Positions 1 to 9,600 of a stretch of 18,066 nucleotides of DNA are shown here, one piece after another; position 1 is the first letter of the stretch; each line of letters starts with the position of its first letter. Both the position numbers and the translations under genes were made by a program. This stretch comes from an uncultured Prevotellaceae bacterium. Lineage in GTDB: Bacteria > Bacteroidota > Bacteroidia > Bacteroidales > Bacteroidaceae. Under the pieces are notes generated by a model. That model searched no databases and was not told the DNA's origin. It saw nothing but the letters and a program-made list of their open reading frames with translations. The stretch is taken from the NCBI GenBank assembly GCA_947176655.1, contig CAMWRK010000014.1:1-18066 (forward strand). Reading direction: 5' to 3'.

Positions 1-19
1 ACAAACAAAAATTTTGGCA

Positions 20-238
20 ATGGAAGATTTAAATCGCATAAAAGTAGTTCTTGTTGAGAAAAAACGAACTAGTAAATGGCTATCAGAACAGTTAGGCATT
101 AACCCATCAACTGTTTCAAAATGGTGTACCAATACCTCCCAGCCGGATATTGAGACCCTTATTAAAATTTCAAAACTGTTAGAAGTAGAAATGGAAGAAC
201 TTCTTAATAAGCAATATGTTGAATCTATAAAAATCTGA
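20..238 (+). CDS. XRE-family helix-turn-helix DNA-binding protein (72 aa)
   Basis: Small stand-alone HTH_3 (Cro/C1-type) protein. A five-helix HTH is visible: a first helix (NRIKVVLVEKKRT), then SKWLSEQLGINPSTVSKWCTN with the classic turn and the S-T-V-S-K-W recognition helix, then PDIETLIKISKLL. It has almost nothing outside the DNA-binding fold, so it probably acts as a dimeric repressor or activator. Proteins of this type are common near restriction systems in Bacteroidales, where they can control expression; that role here is inference. ATG at 20 is preferred over an in-frame TTG at 14, because the HTH starts immediately after it. The window edge is only 19 bases away, so an upstream start cannot be fully excluded. 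It is 81 bases ahead of the ATPase gene on the same strand. Confidence 0.85.
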   Translation: MEDLNRIKVVLVEKKRTSKWLSEQLGINPSTVSKWCTNTSQPDIETLIKISKLLEVEMEELLNKQYVESIKI

Positions 239-319
239 TATCGATGAAAAGCAATGGTAGTTGCTACTCCAAGAGCATGAGCTTGTAAAAAGTATGTTTT
301 GAAGAAGAAAAAAATAGTT

Positions 320-1471
320 ATGAAAGAATATATTACAATTAAGAATTTTGGACCTCTGATTAATATTGAAGACCTTGAAATTAAGCAATTCACATTTTTC
401 ATAGGTGAGTCGGCATCGGGTAAGAGTACTCTTATAAAAATCGTGGCGATGATGCGCTATCTTTATAAGATGGCGAATATCCGTTCGTACCTACGTCATT
501 CCAAAATTTCAAAGTCTCCTTTCCGGATGCGATTAAATACTATGATAGAGCGCCAAGGGATGGAAAAGATGTTTGATAAGAATAGTATCATCGCATATCG
601 CATAGAGATTGGTTCGGGTGTTTCCTATGAGATAAAAATTGAAAATGGCAAACTTAAAGTGCCTATTATTTCAAAGGAAAATTTGATGTTCCGTAAGGTG
701 TCATTCGTGTCAGAAAATAGGAATGTAATCCCCACATGGGCACAAAAAGCATGGAAGAACAAAGGAGCAACTCTAGGATTCTATTTTCATGAAACAAATG
801 ATGACTTCGGAAATGCTTCAGAAGGGGATAAAACAATCGAACTTGACCATGTGGGTATGAGAATGTCCATTACTCACCCTAAAGGCAAACCAACTCGTTA
901 TCAGATTATGCCTATAGATAACAGGCATGCGCCTATAGAATTGACTGAAGCATCTTCTGGAATTCAGACCTCTGCGCCCTTGGCATTAATAGTGAGTTAC
1001 TTGGCAAAAGATTTTTCGTTTAAAGATGCGTTTAACCGCTCTGTGATGAGCTTTCTTTATGAAACAGATAATTTGAGCCGCTTCAAAGCTATCAGTGAGC
1101 CTACAGAACTTCCTAAGTTTGTCGATGTCCACATTGAAGAACCAGAATTGAGCCTTTTTCCTGATGCCCAATGCAAACTCATTGAGAAAACTATCTATAC
1201 GGCATTGCAGTCAGATCCAGATCGTACCATCAATATGATGATAGCAACCCATAGTCCATACATATTAAACTATCTTAATATAATACTCAATCAAAATTCT
1301 GATGAGCGTGCGAATTTGACACCGGCAAATTTGGCGGTGTATCGACTGTATGATGGAGAGATTCAAAATTTAGTCGCAAAAGATGATAAAGGACGTAATA
1401 TTGTTGACAGTTATGACTTGTCTGAGATGATGAGTAAAATCTATAATGAGTTTATACAACTTAGCGTATGA
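320..1471 (+). CDS. ABC/OLD-like AAA family ATPase, first gene of a two-gene cassette (383 aa)
   Basis: ATPase of the AAA_21/AAA_15 (RecF/SMC/OLD-like) group. From ATG 320 it opens with a strand typical of the family (KEYITIKNFGPLINIEDL). It then has Walker A GESASGKST (residues 29-37), an ABC-signature-like SSGIQT (212-217), Walker B ending in the acidic pair EEPE (273-276, in VDVHIEEPELSLFPDAQ), and the switch histidine in IATHSPYIL (308-316). All parts needed for ATP-driven dimerisation are therefore present. There is no TOPRIM nuclease domain after the ATPase core, unlike OLD proteins, so an effector activity must come from a partner. The gene overlaps the next one by 4 bases (ATGA), implying translational coupling. 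Start: an in-frame TTG at 299 exists, but ATG 320 matches the usual family N-terminus. Position in a defence island suggests an anti-phage sensor ATPase; that is inference. Confidence 0.85.
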   Translation: MKEYITIKNFGPLINIEDLEIKQFTFFIGESASGKSTLIKIVAMMRYLYKMANIRSYLRHSKISKSPFRMRLNTMIERQGMEKMFDKNSIIAYRIEIGSGVSYEIKIENGKLKVPIISKENLMFRKVSFVSENRNVIPTWAQKAWKNKGATLGFYFHETNDDFGNASEGDKTIELDHVGMRMSITHPKGKPTRYQIMPIDNRHAPIELTEASSGIQTSAPLALIVSYLAKDFSFKDAFNRSVMSFLYETDNLSRFKAISEPTELPKFVDVHIEEPELSLFPDAQCKLIEKTIYTALQSDPDRTINMMIATHSPYILNYLNIILNQNSDERANLTPANLAVYRLYDGEIQNLVAKDDKGRNIVDSYDLSEMMSKIYNEFIQLSV

Positions 1472-2169
1472 TTGAATTCTTCTTGAAAAAAACTTTCCCT
1501 AGCTATTACGGGATTGATCCAGATAGCGTAAATGTTCCTATTGAGCACTTTCAACACCCTTTCACAAAAGTTGATACCAAAGCGTGCAACGATGCTGCTA
1601 CAATTCGATACAATGAGGAAGGTGTGTTTAATAAATATAGAGATGTGTGCTCGGTATGCGATAAAGTGATTCTATCGGTTGATAATAATGGCCACGAAAT
1701 AACCGTTGTTGAATTTGAAAACTATATCAATAATTTACCAGACAATCAAATAACGGAGAGGCGTTGTGACCTTATTATGACAGATGGTGAACCCCATAAT
1801 AAGATTGTGTTCTGTGACCTCTGTTGTTACGATGAAAAATATATAGGGCCTAATAGTGGGTCTCATCCTGAAGGAAAGATGGCATTTGCACGAAAGCAAA
1901 TGGAAAAATCAATCGAGATGTTTCTGGGTATTGATGTACTAAACCAGTATATTTTAACATATCCAGATAAAGTGTGTTTGTTTGCGTACAGAGCATATAA
2001 TGCAATTCAACAACCAGTCATAGCACAAAGAGGAAATGTTGAGTCCAATATGCAAGCTATGATGGTAACTCCTTCGTCTGTTAGTGGACGTATTGTTACG
2101 GAAAACAAGGTAATGGAACATAACTTCACTTTTGTTCAGAACAAATATCCAACTGTATATAACTGGTAG
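1468..2169 (+). CDS. Unrecognised 233-aa partner of the ATPase, possible nuclease-like fold
   Basis: I do not recognise a named family. The start codon overlaps the ATPase stop (ATGA), so the two proteins are probably made together and act together. The middle of the protein reads ERRCDLIMTDGEPHNKIVF (97-115) followed by CDLCC (116-120), then KMAFARKQMEKSIEMF (137-152). This layout, a conserved Asp (D101), a hairpin, a hydrophobic strand ending in an acidic residue (D117), then a basic helix with A-R-x-Q, is what one sees in restriction-endonuclease-like folds. The expected Lys two residues after the acid is missing (C119 instead), so catalytic activity is doubtful. There is no HNH motif (arguing against Septu PtuB) and no clear TOPRIM motif (arguing against PARIS AriB or Gabija). 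A cysteine pair C61/C64 is also present. Effector or regulator of the ATPase is my inference. Confidence 0.7.
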   Translation: MIEFFLKKTFPSYYGIDPDSVNVPIEHFQHPFTKVDTKACNDAATIRYNEEGVFNKYRDVCSVCDKVILSVDNNGHEITVVEFENYINNLPDNQITERRCDLIMTDGEPHNKIVFCDLCCYDEKYIGPNSGSHPEGKMAFARKQMEKSIEMFLGIDVLNQYILTYPDKVCLFAYRAYNAIQQPVIAQRGNVESNMQAMMVTPSSVSGRIVTENKVMEHNFTFVQNKYPTVYNW

Positions 2170-2189
2170 TTTATGACAAAGAAAGCAAA

Positions 2190-2252
2190 ATGAATTTGGT
2201 CGAAAACAAACTTAGCAATTCGCTTGAGTTCAAACGCTACATCCTCTTATGA
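2190..2252 (+). other. 20-codon open frame, possible gene remnant
   Basis: A short frame starting ATG 2190 (MNLVENKLSNSLEFKRYILL) sits between the ATPase pair and the WYL gene. Its composition is protein-like and it ends abruptly in TGA. It may be the 5' stub of a deleted gene or a leader peptide, but it could equally be chance. Confidence 0.2.
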
Positions 2253-2263
2253 TTCTCCCAGAC

Positions 2264-2296
2264 TAACCAGGTAGGGATTAGTACTCCTCTTGGTTA
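2264..2296. promoter_or_regulatory. Imperfect hairpin upstream of the WYL regulator gene
   Basis: Left arm TAACCAGG-T-AGGG and right arm CTCCT-CTTGGTTA pair over about 12-13 positions, with one bulged T and wobble pairs, around a short AT loop. No T-run follows, so it is not a textbook intrinsic terminator. It lies 40 bases before the WYL start, where it could end the ATPase-pair transcript or serve as the dyad operator through which the WYL dimer controls itself and the hsd genes. The role is inference. Confidence 0.35.
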
Positions 2297-2336
2297 CCAT
2301 ACTTCTAAAGTTTAAGCTAGTAAATAGATCAGCGAT

Positions 2337-3374
2337 ATGCCAACCAACAAGAATGCTGCCATACGTTATCAAGCGCTTGACAAGTGTTTTCGAGATCATC
2401 GTCACCGTTACTATATTGATGACCTCATAGCTGCTTGTGAAGAAGCTCTATACTATTATAATGGTATAGGTGGTGTCAGTCGTCGCCAGATTTTTGAGGA
2501 TATTAAATTTATGGAAAGTGATACCGGTTGGAGTATCCCTCTAGAACGAAAAAAAGATGGAAAGAAAGTTTATTATCGCTATGCACAATCAGGCTTTTCC
2601 ATAAATAAACAGCCCCTAACCGATGAGGAAGCTCAACAACTTAAAACGGTAATCCTGACACTTAGTCGTTTTCGCGGATTACCTTCTAATGAATGGGTTG
2701 AAGAAGTTATATCTAATCTTGAATGGCGATTCAACCTCAAAGGAAAAGATGAAAATATCATCAGTTTTGGACAAAATCCCAATCTTAAAGGTCTCGAATT
2801 TCTTTCTAATGCTATAGATGCAGCATCTAATCACCAACCATTAAAAATAGAATACCACAATTATAAGAATGGAGGTAAGGACTTTCTGTTAGTGGTTCAT
2901 CCGTACTATGTTAAACAATATAACAATCGATGGTTCCTATTTGGACTTGACAATAATCGTATGGAAATATCCAATCTTGCATTAGACAGGATAGTATCAA
3001 TACAAGTCGCATCGGATGTTACATTTATCCCTAACGAGACAATTGATTTTGATTGCTACTTTGATGAAATAGTCGGAGTCTCAATTCCCAAAGATGATGT
3101 GAAGAAAGAAACAATAATTCTACGTTTTACGGATGCAAGGTTTCCTTATGTGACATCAAAGCCTATTCACAAATCACAAACTGTAGTCAGCGAGGAAGAA
3201 CATATCATCTCATTGAATGTTAAGCCTACACATGAGTTAGTACAACAGATTCTATCCTTTGGGGCTGACATAGAAGTTCTCTTGCCAGAAACACTTAGAA
3301 CACAAATTGCAGGTATAATTGCAGAAAACTATAAAAAATATTTTTCAATGCAGAATACCTGTATCCCAATGTAA
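2337..3374 (+). CDS. WYL-domain transcriptional regulator (345 aa)
   Basis: Three-part architecture of defence-associated WYL regulators (BrxR/CapW type). An N-terminal winged-HTH-like region (about 5-85, including SRRQIFEDIKFME) is followed by a WYL domain (about 155-230) with the typical HPYYVKQYNNRWFLFGL stretch (188-204) and LALDRI (214-219). A C-terminal WCX-like dimerisation extension (about 255-335) ends the protein. WYL domains bind nucleic acid or nucleotide ligands and usually relieve repression when phage infection or DNA damage occurs. The gene ends 31 bases before the chosen hsdM start and runs in the same direction, so it most likely controls the type I restriction operon. A CBASS operon lies 8 kb downstream behind its own promoter and terminator, so control of that as well is possible but not shown. 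Confidence 0.88.
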   Translation: MPTNKNAAIRYQALDKCFRDHRHRYYIDDLIAACEEALYYYNGIGGVSRRQIFEDIKFMESDTGWSIPLERKKDGKKVYYRYAQSGFSINKQPLTDEEAQQLKTVILTLSRFRGLPSNEWVEEVISNLEWRFNLKGKDENIISFGQNPNLKGLEFLSNAIDAASNHQPLKIEYHNYKNGGKDFLLVVHPYYVKQYNNRWFLFGLDNNRMEISNLALDRIVSIQVASDVTFIPNETIDFDCYFDEIVGVSIPKDDVKKETIILRFTDARFPYVTSKPIHKSQTVVSEEEHIISLNVKPTHELVQQILSFGADIEVLLPETLRTQIAGIIAENYKKYFSMQNTCIPM

Positions 3375-3405
3375 TAACTTTGATATAGGAATTAGAAACA
3401 AGAAT

Positions 3406-5436
3406 ATGACAGATATACAAAACATACAGTCAAAGCCTCGGGACATCATGCATTACGAGAGCGACATTTGGGCAATAGCAGACTTGCTGTTGGCCGCCAG
3501 TGTGAAGCGTAGCGATTTTCCTGCTTATATGATGCCATTCTTTGCTCTGATGATGCTCGAAGGGCGAATGCTCAATGCAATGAAACGTTTGGAGGAAGAG
3601 GAAGGACTAACTGTGAAAGATGATCCAGATGACTTTAAGGAGGCTTTCATCGATATGGATTGCGGTTACAATGATTACATTGTCATGCAGGGTAAAACAC
3701 TGAGTAGTATCTGCAATAGTGATAAAACTTTCGAGCAAGACTTCAATAGTTATCTGAAAGCCTTTGATAAGAATCTTAAGAAATTATTGGGTATAGAGCG
3801 AGGTAAGGATGAGAAAAAGTATCTGAATATGGAGTATTATGTGGCTGAGCTTCGTAGTAAGAAGATTCTCCTGTCTGTCATCTCGGCTTGGTCAAAGATA
3901 GATCTTTCACAATACGATAATTCGGCTATAACTACTTTGGAGGAGCATATCAAGCGTAAGTGGGCCGACATAAGTGCCTCAACTGCTGGAGAACAATATA
4001 CGCCAGATGATATTATATCGCTGATTGCCGATATTGTTACTACTAAAGTAACGAAACCTAAGAATCAAAACATCCATGTATATGACCCTACTTGTGGTGG
4101 AGCAAACTTGTTGTTTGGTGTGGCTGACCGCCTTCAATCACAGGCTAATTATAAGAACGTCCACACGTGGGGAAGCGAATATAATGATGCATTGTATGCA
4201 TTGGCTGCGATTGAAAGTCGTTTCCGTTGTCATTCTCATATAAGCTATGGAAATACTCTCACAACAGTTCCTTTTGCGGATAAATCATTCGATGTGATTG
4301 TCGCAAATCCTCCATATGGGACCAAATGGAGCGGTTATGAGAAGGAAATCAAAAACGACCAAAAAGGACAGTTCCCAGGTGGACTACCATCTGTAAGTGA
4401 CGGACAATTGTTGTTCATGCAGCACATTCTTTGGCAACTCGACCAAAATGGTATAGCCGTGGAAGTACATAATGGATCAACGCTGTTCAGTGGTGATGCT
4501 GGTAGTGGGGAAAGTAATATTCGCAAGTATATATTTGACCGTGATTGGGTGGAAGCCATTATCCAGATGCCTCAAAACGAATTTTTCAACACCGGCATAT
4601 ATACCTACTTGTGGATAATGAATAAGCAAAAGCCTTTTGATCGTAAAGACAAGGTGGCCCTAATTGATGGTAGTCATTTATGGCGCTTGCTGAAAAAGTC
4701 CAAGGGAGATAAACGACGAGAGATGACAGAGGAGCATCGTGCCAAGATAGTGCAGGCATTGACAGAGTTCGTGCCTAGCGACATATGCAAGATATTCGAC
4801 CGCGAGTACTTCTACTACAATAAACAATCGCTTACATTGACCGAAATTAGCGATAAAGGGCTATATGTTACTCAAACCGTATGCCCAAATGGTAAAGCAT
4901 TTGCTATTAAGAACCCTGTATCAATAACCATTGGCGAAGATGTTTATGATGACCTTTCTATGCTGACTCCCGATGACATCAAGGTAATAGCTAAGCGTGT
5001 GACCAGCGAGCAACAGGAACTATATGTGAGTGTCGCCACAGAAAATGATGGTATTTATACTTTTATACCAAATCAGTGTACCATAATCCATACAGGAACG
5101 GATGGAAAAGAACGAGACCTTGGTTGTGGAGCATTTTCCTTCAAAGTCAGTATAAATAAGAAAAAGATTGTAGTATACAAGATTGCTATTGTGCCATTTC
5201 TGACCACTGACCACGAGATTATTCCTCACCATTTTGATGAATATGATAACAAACATGAAGTTGATGCTTTTATGCAGAAATATGTTTTCAAACCATATAT
5301 ATTGGGGAAGAATGTAGTCGGCGTTGAGTTGAACTTCAACAAGGAGTTCTATGTGCCAGAAAAGATTGAGAAGGTAGAAGACATTATGGAAGAAATCAGG
5401 ATTTTAAATGACGAATTAATAGTGGTTGATTTATGA
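3406..5436 (+). CDS. hsdM: Type I restriction-modification system, methyltransferase subunit HsdM (676 aa)
   Basis: N6-adenine DNA methyltransferase subunit. The SAM-binding motif I is YDPTCGGANLLFG (226-238), and the catalytic motif IV is NPPY (301-304, in VIVANPPYGTKWSG). An N-terminal helical HsdM_N-like region precedes the catalytic domain, and a C-terminal part of about 200 residues follows. At 676 residues it is longer than the classical 500-residue HsdM. HsdM pairs with HsdS to protect host sites, and with HsdR for cleavage. ATG 3406 is chosen; an in-frame ATG at 3319 would overlap the WYL gene by 56 bases and adds 29 residues that are only the WYL 3' end read in another frame. Its TGA overlaps the hsdS ATG by 4 bases, so the two subunits are coupled. 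Confidence 0.95.
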   Translation: MTDIQNIQSKPRDIMHYESDIWAIADLLLAASVKRSDFPAYMMPFFALMMLEGRMLNAMKRLEEEEGLTVKDDPDDFKEAFIDMDCGYNDYIVMQGKTLSSICNSDKTFEQDFNSYLKAFDKNLKKLLGIERGKDEKKYLNMEYYVAELRSKKILLSVISAWSKIDLSQYDNSAITTLEEHIKRKWADISASTAGEQYTPDDIISLIADIVTTKVTKPKNQNIHVYDPTCGGANLLFGVADRLQSQANYKNVHTWGSEYNDALYALAAIESRFRCHSHISYGNTLTTVPFADKSFDVIVANPPYGTKWSGYEKEIKNDQKGQFPGGLPSVSDGQLLFMQHILWQLDQNGIAVEVHNGSTLFSGDAGSGESNIRKYIFDRDWVEAIIQMPQNEFFNTGIYTYLWIMNKQKPFDRKDKVALIDGSHLWRLLKKSKGDKRREMTEEHRAKIVQALTEFVPSDICKIFDREYFYYNKQSLTLTEISDKGLYVTQTVCPNGKAFAIKNPVSITIGEDVYDDLSMLTPDDIKVIAKRVTSEQQELYVSVATENDGIYTFIPNQCTIIHTGTDGKERDLGCGAFSFKVSINKKKIVVYKIAIVPFLTTDHEIIPHHFDEYDNKHEVDAFMQKYVFKPYILGKNVVGVELNFNKEFYVPEKIEKVEDIMEEIRILNDELIVVDL

Positions 5437-6650
5437 GACTAAAAGATTTCTCCATTCTAAATCCTCAATACAAAGGGGATAATCTTGATTGCGAAGTCTC
5501 TTTTGTACCCATGGAGAGCCTTCGAAATGGAACTATTGATTATCAAGAGATTCTTTTTTCAGAAGGAAAAGGGAAATACACGTATTTCAAAGACGGAGAC
5601 CTACTGATTGCAAAAGTGACTCCATGTTTTGAAAATGGAAATATTGCAATTGCTGAAAACATGAAAGAGGGTATTGGTTTTGGCAGCTCTGAAATATTTG
5701 TGTTACGAATGAATAATAAGGTTCTAAATTCGTATATGTTTTACATAACACAAATTGACAAATTTCAAAATGGAGCATGTGCAACAATGTGTGGCGTTGG
5801 TGGTCTTAAGCGAATTTCTCCATTGTTCATGCGAACATACGAACTAGACATTCCATCTATTTCCAATCAACACCGGAGAGTAGATTACCTGAATGAGAGA
5901 CTTGCTACGATTGACAAACGAATTGGGGTTTTAGAGAAGCAGCTGAATGCGTATACACGCCTAAAGAAAAGTGTGATTCATCAAGCAGTAACCCGAGGTC
6001 TGAATCCTGATGTTCCCTTTAAAGACTCTGGTGTTGACTGTATTGGAATGATTCCAGAACATTGGGAGGTGAAGAGAATAAAAGAATTATGTCCTTTCGT
6101 AAGTCGTGGTTCTACTCCAGATTATGTTGATGAAAGTGAATTCTTTATAATGAATCAAGCTGTTTTCAGTACGGGAAAAATCAATTATGACATAGTCCGG
6201 GTTTCTTCATCTATGAAAATAGAATCAAGGATAAAGAAAGGAGATTTATTGATTGCTTCTACTGGCGGAGGAATACTGGGAAAATTATTTTTCTTAGAAA
6301 ATGATATAGATAACTTCTATGCAGATTCACATGTCACTATAGTAAGAAATGAGAAAGAGACTTTTTGTGTGAAATTCCTATATTATCTCCTTTCAATAAA
6401 ATATGACATGATTAATGCTTGTATGGCCAAAGGTTCAACAAATCAAACCGAATTGCAAAGAGATAAGCTTATTTCTTTTGAATTAGCTGTCCCTTTATTT
6501 TTTGAGCAACAAACCATTGTCAGTTATCTTGATGATAAATGCTCAACGATAGATGCAGCAATTGAGAACATCAGTAAGCAAATAGGTGCCTCAAAGCGGT
6601 TGAAACGAGCGTTGATAAATGAAGTGATAACCGGCCAAAGGGCGGTATAA
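5433..6650 (+). CDS. hsdS: Type I restriction-modification system, specificity subunit HsdS (405 aa)
   Basis: DNA-recognition subunit with two target-recognition domains. TRD1 covers about 1-140. The central conserved region (about 150-190, YLNERLATIDKRIGVLEKQL then RLKKSVIHQAVTRGL) forms the coiled-coil spacer. TRD2 begins at about 200 with the usual SGVDCIGMIPEHWEVKRIKEL. The distal conserved region repeats the spacer pattern (YLDDKCSTIDAAIENISKQI, then RLKRALINEVITGQRAV at the C-terminus). Full length and two complete halves mean an intact bipartite recognition site is expected. No inverted partial hsdS gene or invertase is seen nearby, so shufflon-type switching of specificity is not supported inside this window. 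hsdR starts 14 bases later. Confidence 0.95.
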   Translation: MRLKDFSILNPQYKGDNLDCEVSFVPMESLRNGTIDYQEILFSEGKGKYTYFKDGDLLIAKVTPCFENGNIAIAENMKEGIGFGSSEIFVLRMNNKVLNSYMFYITQIDKFQNGACATMCGVGGLKRISPLFMRTYELDIPSISNQHRRVDYLNERLATIDKRIGVLEKQLNAYTRLKKSVIHQAVTRGLNPDVPFKDSGVDCIGMIPEHWEVKRIKELCPFVSRGSTPDYVDESEFFIMNQAVFSTGKINYDIVRVSSSMKIESRIKKGDLLIASTGGGILGKLFFLENDIDNFYADSHVTIVRNEKETFCVKFLYYLLSIKYDMINACMAKGSTNQTELQRDKLISFELAVPLFFEQQTIVSYLDDKCSTIDAAIENISKQIGASKRLKRALINEVITGQRAV

Positions 6651-6664
6651 ATAAACATCTGCGT

Positions 6665-9600
6665 ATGAATGAACAGAAAATACAGCATGAGTATGTGATG
6701 GAGTTCCTTTGCCGTCTTGAGGAACAAGGCGGACTGGGCTATCGTAATGTGAGCAATATCGTTGTGAGCAACGATTTGTTCATTCCTTCCATTATGGGGG
6801 AGTTTGTTAGAAATAGTCAGCCGGAGACATGGGACAGACTGTTAAAGAAATTCAATCATAATGAATACGCTTTACAAATTGCCTTAAAAGACAAAGTAAA
6901 AGAAACACTTTTGGATGCACAGAATGTTGCCACATATATCAATACACACAAATCTATCACTTTTGAGGGTGAAAAGGTTTGGCTGTTTTACGTCTCCGGT
7001 ACGGAATTGAATGGAGATGAAGAGTTTAAGAATAATATTTTTTGTGCAGTAGAGGAATCAAGCCATAACCTTAAAGTTGGCGACATAAAACTTTATACTA
7101 TTCGCCCAGACATCATGTTTTTTGTTAATGGCATTTATTTTGGCTATATGGAGCTAAAGTCCTCAACTAAAGGGCAGACGGCACGTGGAAATGGGCGACA
7201 TAAAGTTGCAAAGGACTATCTTGCCACATTAAAGGCATTGGCAGAGCTGGAGAAGCGTGATTTAAAGGTAATAAGACAACGCAAAGAGTTGATGGCTATC
7301 TATGAGAATGCTATACACTTGACAGCAAGCGATTGTAATGAGACATACGTGATGCGTGGTATCAATCAGTTCTTCGATACAGCACATCAGGGTTTCGCCT
7401 GTGACCCGGCAAAAACCGTAGAAGAGCTTATTTCGACTGTATTGGAACCTTTCAAACCTTATCCTATAAGCACCGTTGCGCAGACAGAAAAAGGACGTTT
7501 TGAAGAAGTGATGCGTGCGCTATATAGCAAGAAGATGGTAGAGAAAGAGATTCTATATTACAACTTCATTGAGTATAAGTATGTAAAAAAGGATGGAGTA
7601 AAAGAACGCACATCCAATACAGGACGTTTGATAGCTCCACGACCGAAGCAGAAGTTTGGTTGTGACAAGATAATGGGGCGTATCACAGAGATGTTAGATC
7701 ATGAGAAGGAACCGGGATACTATATCAACAAGTTACGTGAATATTTACAGGCTCAGGGTATTACACCTCAAAAGATTGATGAGATAATCCTGTTACGCGA
7801 ACGCTACTTTAACAACAAGTTTGTCTATTCTCTACTGCTGCAATATGCAGCAGGATTTGGTAAAAGTAATATTATCGGATGGACGGCTTTACAGTTGAAA
7901 GACTATCGTTATGAAGGTAAGTATGTATACGACAAAGTAATGATAGTAGTTGACCGCTTGCAGTTGCGTGACCAGTTAGACACAACCATGATGAACATGA
8001 ACATTGACAAGTCGATGTTTGTGGAAGCAAAGGACCGCAACACTTTCATCAATGCCTTGGATAGTAAGACACGTATCATTGTCGTGAACATCCAGAAATT
8101 CCTCGACTTGCAAGATGCCATTTCTGCTGCAGGACGGAAACTGAAGAAAATGCGTGTAGCATTCCTTATCGATGAGATACATCGCAGTAATTCGGGTGAT
8201 AACAATCAGGAAATGATAGACCTATTTGCCAGACTACAGGAGTCGTTCAATATTGGCGGTCAGACGGTGGTGAAGAAAAATCTACTGATAGGATTTACAG
8301 CTACACCAAGTGAAGAGACTCTGGCAAAGTTTGGCGAGTTCCGTAGTGCTTTGACAAAACCCATGTGGATTCCATTTGACTTTTACACCATGCGAGAAGC
8401 CATTAACGATGGCTATATCCTAGATCCTACAAAAATCATCATTCCATACACCGTACCTGTTGATTTCCAACTACCAGAAGACTTGCATGACTGTGCTGAA
8501 GATGACGTCAACATTGTATTACGTAAAGATAGAGTCTATTCTTACGAACCACGCATGCGCAAGATTGCAGAATTCATTGTACATCGTCTTGTGAGTCTTG
8601 TCTATAAGAAAATCCGTGGAGAAGGGAAAGCCATGTTGGCTGTGAGAAGTATACCCAATGCAATTAAATATTTCAGCATCATACGGTCAGAATATGCTAA
8701 GAAATGTCAAGAATCCGCATACAGGAAGTATAAGGATGCCCCTATTGTCGTCATCTACAGCGACGACCAGAAGAACGAGTCATGTGCGACTTTGAACGGA
8801 GGTACGAGTGAAGATAAGGTTATCCAGAACTTCCGACAAGCAAAGAATGGCCTGATTATCGTAGTGGATAAATTACAGACGGGATTTGATGAGCCTAAAC
8901 TGCACACTTTGTTCCTTGATAAGGAAATCAACGACATTAATGCAATTCAGACCATTAGCCGCGTGAATCGTAAATATAACAAACACAAGGAAGATTGTCA
9001 TATCGTTGACTGCTCATGGCATAATGTGAATGTGGGAAACATAAGACAGGCTTTCAAAAAGTTCTGTGACATGGCTATATCAGATTTCAATCCTGAATTT
9101 GAAGCCAGAAGCGTGGCTAACACATATAAACTACTTCAGACCTGTGTCCCTTATCTACAATGGTTCTCACGCTATCAGCATGAGCGAGAATACACACACT
9201 TTGTATTGGATATGGAAGATGGAATTCGTAAATGGATTGAACAATGCTTTTATCAAGAGGTTCTTTCTAAGAGATATAATGGGGATAATGGCTTGAATCC
9301 ACCAGATCCAGACTATCATCCTGTTACGAATGCGGCACGAGACTTGAGAAGTCTGATAGGCCATTTCTTTTCCAGTATTCGACTGCTAGAGGGAGTCTTT
9401 GTCATGGACAATAAGTATTATGACGAAGTGTTTCTGCAGTTTTGGCAGATTTATTGCAATATCTATCGAGAGATTACTAAGCAGACAGCAGAAGTGCCGT
9501 ATGAGTATGAAATAATTGACAGTAATGAGGAGCCTGGCATCACATTAGTAGATGGAGAAGGGGGTAGTAGAGAAGGGGGTGTACATAGGAATCGAGGAGG

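Noticed and set aside
1468..2169. Calling the 233-aa protein PtuB, AriB or a TOPRIM nuclease
   Set aside because: I see no HNH, DUF4435 or TOPRIM residues; naming a known system would be unsupported.
3319..3405. Upstream ATG start for hsdM giving 29 more residues
   Set aside because: The added residues are the WYL gene end read in another frame; ATG 3406 gives a normal HsdM start.
5433..6650. Invertible hsdS (shufflon) system
   Set aside because: Only one hsdS is present, with no partner half-genes, no recombinase and no long inverted repeats nearby.
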